This document shows, piece after piece, positions 1-5,460 of a DNA stretch of 5,460 bases. Each line of letters starts with the position of its first letter. Within the stretch, counting starts at the first letter, position 1. A model generated the notes under the pieces. The model worked only from the letters and a program-made list of their open reading frames with translations, ran no database searches and was not told the origin of the DNA. The position numbers and the translations under genes were made by a program. The DNA is from DATAFO01 sp046728935 (GTDB lineage Bacteria > Actinomycetota > Thermoleophilia > Solirubrobacterales > 70-9): assembly GCA_046728935.1 (NCBI GenBank), contig JBKPFS010000169.1, forward strand, positions 1 to 5,460, in the 5' to 3' direction.

Positions 1-552
1 GACCACGACTGGCAGCCAGCGCGAGATTAGCGGCGCGCCCGCCAGCGCTTCCGCGTCCGTCTCCGCAGCGCGGCCAGTGGTGTACAGCGCCTCGGCGCAG
101 TGCGCGAGCGCGTTCATCGCCGTGCCAGCGCTCTCGCGCCCGGGTAGGTCGAGCGTCAGCTCCGGTTCATAGACGATCGCGACCGTCCGCCCGCCCCCGC
201 CTCCGAGCTTCCTGGGGATCGACAGATCGCGCATCCCGTAGCCGCTCGTCCACTCGGCGCCTGAGTAGGTGGTGGGGATCGAGACGACCGGCAGTCCGGT
301 CTGGCTCGAGACGGCCTTCGCGGTGTCGATCGCCGAGCCGCCGCCGAGCGCGATCAGTCCGTCCGCGCCGCCGGCCGCCTCGCGCGCAGCTTTGATGCCC
401 GCGATCTCGGCATGCGCCCGCACGTCATGGAAGCGCTCGTGCACAGGTAGCTGAAGGTGGCGCCAGCGTTCGGTGCTGATCAGCAGCGGGCGCGAGATCG
501 ACAACTCGTCCAGGACGCCAGGCAGCTCAGCGAGGCCCCAGCGGACGATCAC
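1..552 (-). CDS. Maleylacetate reductase (iron-containing alcohol dehydrogenase superfamily), partial, C-terminus off the left edge
   Basis: This enzyme family reduces maleylacetate to 3-oxoadipate with NAD(P)H in the cytoplasm, the step after ring cleavage of hydroxyquinol or chlorocatechols. I translated the minus strand by hand; 184 codons are visible with no stop before the edge, about half of the usual length of roughly 350 residues. Seen: the nucleotide-binding GGGSAIDTAK at residues 70-79, PTTYSGAEWT at 93-102 and AMNALAHCAEALY at 145-157. In the last motif Asn147 stands where iron alcohol dehydrogenases carry a metal-binding Asp (DALTH-type motif), while His151 is kept; the MNALAH form is typical of maleylacetate reductases. 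The start is a GTG at 552-550 with a GAGG seven bases upstream; an in-frame TAG at 570-568 rules out much extension. The N-terminus (VIVRWGLAELPGVLDEL) aligns by eye with the first beta strand and helix of the family, so it appears complete. No neighbouring ring-cleavage dioxygenase is visible here. The family call is strong; the precise substrate is inferred. Confidence 0.88.
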   Translation of the reverse strand, partial: MIVRWGLAELPGVLDELSISRPLLISTERWRHLQLPVHERFHDVRAHAEIAGIKAAREAAGGADGLIALGGGSAIDTAKAVSSQTGLPVVSIPTTYSGAEWTSGYGMRDLSIPRKLGGGGGRTVAIVYEPELTLDLPGRESAGTAMNALAHCAEALYTTGRAAETDAEALAGAPLISRWLPVVV

Positions 553-559
553 GACAGCG

Positions 560-563
560 CCTC
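560..563 (-). promoter_or_regulatory. Ribosome binding site for the maleylacetate reductase GTG start
   Basis: On the minus strand GAGG lies seven bases before the GTG at 552-550. This is the main support for that start, since no ATG lies between the upstream in-frame stop and the conserved N-terminal residues. Confidence 0.55.
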
Positions 564-797
564 GGACCTAGCCGCCGCTGTCACCGTCGCGCCTCGGGCG
601 CGGCCAGATTCCCTGCTTGCCGGGGCTTGCCGAGCGACTGGATGCCGGGTGCGCCGAGCGCATGCTTGATCGTCTCGCAGAGGCGACGGTATCGGCGAAG
701 CCGCCGAAGACCTCGCGGGTGTGGGAGGTGAGACCCGACCGCCGATGACGTTGAACGGCTCGCCCGGCTCGGCGGAGACGTCACCTAGTGATCGAGT

Positions 798-815
798 GCC
801 CAGGTGAGCCTGGGC
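798..815 (-). terminator. Perfect 7-bp stem-loop downstream of the exporter, possible terminator
   Basis: GCCCAGG (798-804), a TGAG loop (805-808) and CCTGGGC (809-815) form a perfect GC-rich hairpin, extendable by two G-U wobble pairs. It begins about 85 bases after the exporter stop in the direction of transcription. No T-run follows on the minus strand, so it is not a textbook intrinsic terminator, although high-GC actinobacteria often use stems with poor U-tracts. It could instead stabilise the mRNA 3' end. Confidence 0.4.
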
Positions 816-900
816 GTCGGTGTTTGGGGATACGAGCCCCGTGATCGGGTCGAAAAACACGCCGTCTCCTCGATGTTCCTCGGCATTGGTGCTCGTCCCC

Positions 901-2412
901 TCAGTGCCCGGCGCTGGTCGCCGGGACCGGTTGCGGCAGCTCGTGCGCTGCTTTCCGGGGCCGGCCGGGGAGCAGGAGTGCCAGCGCCGCGCCGATCCCG
1001 GCCAGCACGGCGCAGGCCACGAAGGCGGACTGGTAGCCCTCGGTCAGCACGGCGAGCGGGTTCGCGCCGTCGTTGGCCGCCCGGTAGTCCTCGGAGCGGG
1101 AGACGGCGACCGTCGTGGTGATGGCGACGCCGAGCGCGGCGCCGATCTGCAAGGCGGTGTTGCTCAGGCCGGAGGCGAGTCCCGATTCGTGCTCGGCGAC
1201 GCCCGCGAGCGCCGCGACCGTGGCGGTGACGAAGGTCAGACCGATGCCGGCGCCGGCGATGACCAGCCCGAGAAAGATGTCGCCGAAGTAGCTGCCGCCG
1301 ACCGAGACCTGCGTCAGCAGCGCGGAACCACCGCCCATCAGCGTTCCACCGGCGGCCGCGACCGGGCGGAAGCCGACCCGCAGCACCAGCGCCTGGCCGA
1401 CGATCGACCCGACGGCCACCATCACCGCCAGGACGACGGTGCCGAGCCCGAACCTGACGGCCGAGTAGCCGAGCACCTGCTGCGCGTAGAGCGTGAGGAT
1501 GAACGGCACCCCGAACGCGACGGTGCCGAACAGCAGCATCACGAGGTTGGCCCCGACGAGCGTCCGCGAGCGGAAGAGGCGAAGCGGCACCAGCGGCGCG
1601 CGGTGGCGCGACTCGATCAGCGCGAAGGCGGCCAGCAGCAGGGCCGAGCCGGCGAACAGGAGGATCGTGCGCGCGTCGCCCCAGCCGACGTCCGGCGCCT
1701 CGACGACCGCGTAGACGAGCAGCCCGAGCGCGCCCGTGATCGTCAGCGCCCCGGCCGGGTCGTAGCTTCGCTGGGTCAGCGCGGCCCGACTCTCCCGCAG
1801 CAGCACGGGCGACAGCGCGAGCCCGGCCAGCCCGAGCGGGATGTTGATGAAGAAGATCCACTCCCAGCCGGGGCCGTCGACGAGCGGTCCACCGATCAGC
1901 CACCCCGCGCTGGCGCCGATGCCGCCGAGCCCGCCCCAAATCCCGAGCGCCTTGTTCCGCTCGGAGCCCTCCGGGAAGGTCGTGGAGATGATCGAGAGAG
2001 CGGTTGGTGTCATGATCGCGGCGCCGACGCCCTGGACCGCGCGGGCCGCGATCAACGCGTCGTCCGACCAGGCGAGCGCGCACAGCAGCGACGCGGCGGT
2101 GAAGAAGACGACCCCGACCATGAACACCCGCCGGCGCCCGAGCAGGTCGGCCGCCCGCCCACCGAGCAAGAGCAGGCCGCCGAAGGTGAGGGCGTAGGCG
2201 CTGATCACCCACTGCAGGCCCTGCTCCGAGAAGCCGAGGTCGGCTCCGATCGAGGGCAGCGCCACGATCACGATCGACGCGTCGAGGATCACCATCAAGA
2301 AGGCGCCGCAGAGCAGCGCCAGCGCCCACCAGCGGCGCGAATCAACGGCGGGCGCGGGCGCCGGGCGCCCGACCGGTGCCGACGATTCCGTGCTGTCAGG
2401 CAATGCGTTCAT
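901..2412 (-). CDS. DHA2-family MFS transporter (EmrB/QacA-like, 14 membrane helices)
   Basis: Proton-driven antiporter of the inner membrane, expected to export drugs, aromatic compounds or a secondary metabolite. With the start chosen here it has 503 residues, normal for the family. After a polar N-terminus of about 26 residues, the first helix leads into LDASIVIVALPSIGADLG (43-60), the motif typical of 14-helix DHA2 members. The cytoplasmic loop motif A is GGRAADLLGRRRV (84-96). The glycine- and proline-rich region around GWLIGGPLVDGPGWEWIFFINIPLG in helices 5-6 matches motif C and its surroundings, and the late signature ESGLASGLSNTALQIGAALGVA is present. The tail is short and polar. I chose the third ATG of an ATGATGATG run because AAGGA lies five bases before it. 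In-frame alternatives are ATG at 2439, ATG at 2493 and GTG at 2505, which would add 9, 27 and 31 residues. The gene follows the regulator in the same direction, so regulator-controlled expression or read-through is plausible. The substrate cannot be told from sequence. Confidence 0.93.
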   Translation of the reverse strand: MNALPDSTESSAPVGRPAPAPAVDSRRWWALALLCGAFLMVILDASIVIVALPSIGADLGFSEQGLQWVISAYALTFGGLLLLGGRAADLLGRRRVFMVGVVFFTAASLLCALAWSDDALIAARAVQGVGAAIMTPTALSIISTTFPEGSERNKALGIWGGLGGIGASAGWLIGGPLVDGPGWEWIFFINIPLGLAGLALSPVLLRESRAALTQRSYDPAGALTITGALGLLVYAVVEAPDVGWGDARTILLFAGSALLLAAFALIESRHRAPLVPLRLFRSRTLVGANLVMLLFGTVAFGVPFILTLYAQQVLGYSAVRFGLGTVVLAVMVAVGSIVGQALVLRVGFRPVAAAGGTLMGGGSALLTQVSVGGSYFGDIFLGLVIAGAGIGLTFVTATVAALAGVAEHESGLASGLSNTALQIGAALGVAITTTVAVSRSEDYRAANDGANPLAVLTEGYQSAFVACAVLAGIGAALALLLPGRPRKAAHELPQPVPATSAGH

Positions 2413-2417
2413 CATCA

Positions 2418-2422
2418 TCCTT
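2418..2422 (-). promoter_or_regulatory. Ribosome binding site deciding the exporter start
   Basis: AAGGA on the minus strand overlaps the first of three consecutive ATG codons and sits five bases before the third (2412-2410). That spacing favours the third ATG. The upstream candidates lack a well-spaced match: ATG 2439 has none, and ATG 2493 has AAGGA directly abutting it. Confidence 0.5.
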
Positions 2423-2566
2423 GAGGTCGTTTCAGTCATCGCCGCGCGATCCGGCGTCGCGCCGAAACGGCAACGGTCGACAAGCTGGGTCATTCCTTGG
2501 CCCACCGGTTTCGACCGATCGTGGACGTGGCACGAGTCTGCGTCCCGGAGGTGCCGGGTCGCGCTG

Positions 2567-2583
2567 GAGGTGACCCTGACCTC
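2567..2583. promoter_or_regulatory. Imperfect 17-bp dyad between regulator and exporter, candidate operator
   Basis: The plus strand reads GAGGTGA CCC TGACCTC: two 7-base half-sites matching at 6 of 7 positions around a 3-base centre. It lies about 40 bases after the regulator stop and about 155 bases before the chosen exporter start, where a promoter and operator for the exporter would be expected. LuxR-type helix-turn-helix dimers bind dyads of similar size, so the neighbouring regulator is one candidate ligand. No -10 or -35 boxes are clear nearby, and chance occurrence in GC-rich DNA is possible. Confidence 0.3.
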
Positions 2584-2624
2584 GCCCCTAGTGTTTGTCC
2601 GCGGCCGCCCTGGGAGCGAGCGTG

Positions 2625-5460
2625 CTACGCCGTGGCCGGGGGGCTCGGTGCGGGAATCAGGAGGGCCTTGTTGAGCTGGGCGCGGGAGCTGATGTCGAGC
2701 TTGCGGTAGGCCTGGCTGAGGTGCAGCTCGACGGTTTTAATGGTGACGAAGAGCGTCTGCGCGATCTCCTTGTTGCTCATTCCCTCGGCGGCCAGCTGCG
2801 CCACCCGCCGCTCGCTGGCGGTGAGCGCGTCCAGCCCGGTGTGGAAGACTTTTCGGCGCCTGGCACCGGTGGCGGCGAGCTCGTCGTTGGCCCGCCTGGC
2901 CAGCCCGAACGCGCCGATGCGTCCGGCCAGGTCGACGCCGTCCCGGAGCGGCTGCCGGGCCTCGGTGCGCTGGTTCGCACGGCGCAGCGCGGCGCCGAGG
3001 TCGACCAGGGCGCGGGCGTGCTCGAGCCGCGCTTGTGAGCCGGCGAGCACCTCGATCGCCTCCCGTAGCCGCCCGATGCCGGCCTCGCCACCATCGATCA
3101 GACCTAGCACGCGCAGCGCGACGCCGATAGCCTGCGGGTCGACCCAACGGCGGGCGAGCGCGAGCTCGTCGGCGGCGAGCGCCCGGGCCTGGTCCGCCCG
3201 GCCGAGCAGGCGAAGGCCGTCGGCGGCGCAGCTGCGCCACGGCACGCTGCTGGGATTGTCGAACGCGACCAGCCGAACCGTCTGGCCAACCTGGAGCAGC
3301 TCCGCGACTCCCCGCTCGGGGCTGCCGGTCTGGATGCGCAGCCGGCCGCGGTAGAGCCGGAGCCAGACAAGGTGGACCTGGTCGGCCGGTGGCTGCTCCG
3401 GGAAGTCGCCCTGGTCGATAACGCGCGCCGCCTCGTCCACCTCGCCCTGTTCCAGCAGCGCCTGCGCCAAGAACCCGATGTTGTACGGCCAGGCCACCCG
3501 CAGGCCGTGCGTGACGGCGAGATCGATCGCCTCCCGCAGATCGGCGACCGCCGCGCGAAGATCGCCGCGTTGCGTCTGCCACATGCCGCGCCACATCACC
3601 AGGTATGCAACGTTGAAGATGTCCCCGCGTCGGCGGGCCTGATCGACCGCCTGGTCGAGGATGGTCACTGCTTCGTCGAGCAACCCCGCCCGGGGTAGCA
3701 CCGTCACCGCGTAATGGAACCCGATGGAGCCGCTGGCCAGCAGGTTCCCCGGCGCGAGCGCGCGCCGGGCGAGCTCGATAGCAAGTTCGCGGTTCAGCCC
3801 CAGCCGAAGCTCGTGATGCGCCCTCGTGGCGAGCAGGATCTCGCTGCCGAAGCCGCCGTGTAGCGCATCAAGGTTGAGCTGGCCGATCGTTGCTTCGGCG
3901 ATGGGATAGGTCTGCGGGTGCCACCAGGCCGAATTAATCAGCTCCGCCAGGAGCATTTCGTACAGGTCCGGATCGCGCTCGCGGTCGACCTCGTCGAGCG
4001 CTTGCTCGACGACCGCGAGGGCGTCCGCGATCCGATCGGTGAACCACAGCGCGCGGCCCAGCTCGAGCGCGACCTGACCGCGCCGCGCCGGGTCGGTGAG
4101 GAGCTTGAGACCGGCCTGTAGGTGGTCGGCGGCGGCCGGGCCGTTTGTCCGCCGCTCCGCCAGACCGAGCTCGACCAGCACTTCAGCCCGCACGCTCGGG
4201 TCGGTCCGCTCGGCCAGCGCGCGAGCGAGATAGGTTGCCGCGGCGTCGGCGGCGCCCCGGGCGAGCGAGTGCTGCGCCGCCTGCCGCAGCGTCGAGACCA
4301 CGAACGGGTCGGCCTGTGGGGCCACCCGCAGCAGGTGCCCGGCCGCGCTCTCCGGTGGGGCGCCGGCGTCGAGCAGCAGGTCCGCGGCCAGCCGGTGCGC
4401 GGCACTTCGTTCCACCACATCCAGCGTTTCGTAGACGGCGCTGCGCACGACGGGGTGGAAGAACTCCAGCGGATCCTCCCGACGCAGCAGATCCAATCGG
4501 ACAAGTGCCGCGGCAGCCGGACCGAGCTCGCCGGTGTCCACCCCGGCGAGAGCGGCCGCATGGCGCAGCTCGACCCCGTCGCCGAGGATCGACGCGGCGC
4601 GCAGCAGGGTATTCGCCTCCGGCTTAAGCCGGGCAAGGCGAAGCCCGACGGCGCGTGAGATGCCGTGCGCCCCCATCTCCACCAGGCCCTCCGCGTGCTC
4701 GCCGGTAGGGCTGGTCCCCTCCCGGGCGACCGCGTCGAGCATCGCCCCGACGAACAGTGGATTCCCGCCGGTCGCTGCCTCGACCGCACCGCAGAACGCG
4801 TCGTCCGGCGCCAGCCCGTGCACCTCCCGCGCCAGCACCCCTATCGAGGCCCGCCCCAGCGGTTCCGGGCGGATCGTGGTCGCCTCCGGGTCCGCGATCA
4901 GCTGGGCAACCAGGGTCGGATCGTGGCCTTCTCCCTCCGGGCGTCGACTCGCCGCAACCACCAGGAACGGAACCCCGTCCAGCCGTCGAATCAGGTACAG
5001 CAGCCACCGCAGCGACGGCGTGTCCGCCCAATGCAGGTCGTCGATCGCGGCCAGCGTTGGCCGCTGAAACGCCGCGTTCGCGGCCAGCCAATACAGGCCG
5101 TGCAGGACCGCGAACGAGCCCTCCGCGGGCGCCTCGCGAGAACCGGCCAGCGACGAGGCTCCGAACAGCGGCTCTACTAGCGCTGCAGGCCCGGACAGCA
5201 GCTCTGCGTGGAGATCCGGGGACACCGACGCGAGCAGCGGCTCGAACAGCTGCCGGACGATCCCGTACGCGAACTCGCCCTCAAGCTCGCCACCGCGCGC
5301 TGCCAGCACCCGCATTCCAGCCGAGCGGGCAATCAGGCGCGCCTCGCCGAGCAGGCGGGTCTTGCCGATACCGGCAGTTCCCTCGATCACGACGAGCCGC
5401 CCGCCGCCGCCTCGGGCCCCCTCGGCCGCCGCCTGCAACGCCGCGACCTGGACCTCGCGC
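2625..5460 (-). CDS. LAL-type (large ATP-binding) LuxR-family transcriptional regulator, N-terminus just off the right edge
   Basis: A cytoplasmic transcription regulator of the MalT/LAL class, in which ATP and usually an inducer control DNA binding. About 944 residues are visible, close to the usual 900-1000. Numbering from the in-frame TTG at 5438: Walker A GTAGIGKT (20-27), Walker B LAAIDDLHWAD (129-139), then the FLVVAASRRPEG strand (158-169), which together make an AAA_16-type ATPase. Residues about 380-860 are a run of Ala/Leu-rich amphipathic helices resembling TPR repeats. The C-terminal LuxR helix-turn-helix spans about 872-930, with LTASERRVAQLAAEGMSNKE, FVTIKTVELHLSQAYRKLD and SSRAQL. 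The TTG is probably not the start: the frame stays open to the edge and encodes REVQVAA, which matches the conserved ReXEl..L segment that normally precedes the ATPase in this family, so only a few to some twenty residues should be missing. It lies directly upstream of the exporter in the same direction, suggesting local control. The signal sensed is unknown. Confidence 0.93.
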   Translation of the reverse strand, partial: REVQVAALQAAAEGARGGGGRLVVIEGTAGIGKTRLLGEARLIARSAGMRVLAARGGELEGEFAYGIVRQLFEPLLASVSPDLHAELLSGPAALVEPLFGASSLAGSREAPAEGSFAVLHGLYWLAANAAFQRPTLAAIDDLHWADTPSLRWLLYLIRRLDGVPFLVVAASRRPEGEGHDPTLVAQLIADPEATTIRPEPLGRASIGVLAREVHGLAPDDAFCGAVEAATGGNPLFVGAMLDAVAREGTSPTGEHAEGLVEMGAHGISRAVGLRLARLKPEANTLLRAASILGDGVELRHAAALAGVDTGELGPAAAALVRLDLLRREDPLEFFHPVVRSAVYETLDVVERSAAHRLAADLLLDAGAPPESAAGHLLRVAPQADPFVVSTLRQAAQHSLARGAADAAATYLARALAERTDPSVRAEVLVELGLAERRTNGPAAADHLQAGLKLLTDPARRGQVALELGRALWFTDRIADALAVVEQALDEVDRERDPDLYEMLLAELINSAWWHPQTYPIAEATIGQLNLDALHGGFGSEILLATRAHHELRLGLNRELAIELARRALAPGNLLASGSIGFHYAVTVLPRAGLLDEAVTILDQAVDQARRRGDIFNVAYLVMWRGMWQTQRGDLRAAVADLREAIDLAVTHGLRVAWPYNIGFLAQALLEQGEVDEAARVIDQGDFPEQPPADQVHLVWLRLYRGRLRIQTGSPERGVAELLQVGQTVRLVAFDNPSSVPWRSCAADGLRLLGRADQARALAADELALARRWVDPQAIGVALRVLGLIDGGEAGIGRLREAIEVLAGSQARLEHARALVDLGAALRRANQRTEARQPLRDGVDLAGRIGAFGLARRANDELAATGARRRKVFHTGLDALTASERRVAQLAAEGMSNKEIAQTLFVTIKTVELHLSQAYRKLDISSRAQLNKALLIPAPSPPATA

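Larger units (their letters stand above)
553..900. other. Intergenic stretch without a recognisable gene
   Basis: About 350 bases separate the exporter stop from the reductase start. On the minus strand all three frames stay open across much of 600-780: one frame runs 860-549, another 784-581, and the third lies between a TGA at 783-781 and the TAG at 570-568. None gives a protein I recognise, and the translations are rich in Arg, Ser and Pro, as expected for non-coding high-GC DNA. Short runs such as GEPFNVIGG and REVFGGFADTVA look protein-like but fall in different frames, so a decayed gene is possible. The only clear structure is the stem-loop at 798-815. I see no convincing promoter for the reductase. 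Confidence 0.5.
2413..2624. other. Spacer between regulator and exporter (exporter leader)
   Basis: About 210 bases hold the candidate dyad at 2567-2583, a short CCCGG/CCGGG hairpin (2544-2558, 5-bp stem and 5-base loop, no T-run), and the inverted repeat CGGTCGA (2474-2480) / TCGACCG (2511-2517). No strong terminator follows the regulator stop, so transcription could run through into the exporter. The right-hand part of the minus-strand transcript is also open in the exporter frame up to 2505, so some of the spacer could be coding if an upstream start is used. Confidence 0.5.

Noticed and set aside
269..669. Small plus-strand frames opposite the reductase and spacer (269-454, 457-669)
   Set aside because: They lie antisense to the reductase or in the spacer and have no recognisable content; composition fits chance open frames in GC-rich DNA.
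785..2329. Minus-strand open frame of 514 codons overlapping the exporter in another frame
   Set aside because: The product is an Arg/Gly/Ala-rich low-complexity string, while the overlapping frame encodes a clear DHA2 transporter.
820..2424. Plus-strand open frame of 534 codons opposite the exporter
   Set aside because: It mirrors the exporter almost end to end and its translation is dominated by Arg, Gly, Gln, Asp and Glu with no domain or membrane pattern. It is the antisense shadow of a high-GC gene.
2544..2558. CCCGG/CCGGG hairpin as a terminator for the regulator gene
   Set aside because: The stem is only 5 bp and no T-run follows on the minus strand.
2737..3594. Minus-strand 285-codon and other frames inside the regulator gene, including 3938-4789
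   Set aside because: Arg/Pro/Ser-rich shadow translations within a gene whose main frame has ATPase and LuxR domains.
5436..5438. TTG as the start of the LAL regulator
   Set aside because: The frame continues to the window edge with residues typical of the segment before the Walker A domain, so the true start is most likely outside the window.
1..5460. CRISPR arrays, tRNA or rRNA genes, insertion sequences
   Set aside because: I saw no regularly spaced repeats, tRNA-like cloverleaf, rRNA segments, transposase motifs or terminal inverted repeats.

Overview
The window is uniformly GC-rich, with long open frames on both strands, and holds three genes that all point the same way (minus strand). 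The base composition, a large ATP-binding LuxR-type regulator and a 14-helix DHA2-type exporter fit a high-GC actinomycete. The style of the maleylacetate reductase hints at a soil Thermoleophilia or Solirubrobacterales-like lineage. That placement is inference from remembered protein style, not a measured result.

Reading in the direction of transcription (right to left): positions 5460-2625 hold nearly all of a LAL/MalT-like LuxR-family regulator. It has a Walker A/B ATPase at the N-terminus, a helical repeat middle and a C-terminal LuxR helix-turn-helix, and its first residues lie beyond the right edge. After a spacer of about 210 bases with an imperfect 17-bp dyad that could be an operator, positions 2412-901 encode a DHA2-family (EmrB/QacA-like) drug or metabolite:proton antiporter. 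A perfect 7-bp stem-loop lies about 85 bases past its stop and may end the transcript. A stretch of about 350 bases with no convincing gene follows. From 552 to the left edge there is the N-terminal half of a maleylacetate reductase (iron-containing alcohol dehydrogenase superfamily), which continues outside the window.

Taken together the genes suggest a regulator controlling an adjacent exporter, next to a gene of aromatic ring-cleavage catabolism (hydroxyquinol, resorcinol or chloroaromatic type, where maleylacetate is reduced to 3-oxoadipate). Whether the exporter and the reductase belong to one functional unit cannot be settled from this window. The three proteins belong to well-known families and I see no clear sign of a novel system. 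The most useful leads are the dyad between regulator and exporter and the unexplained spacer at 553-900.
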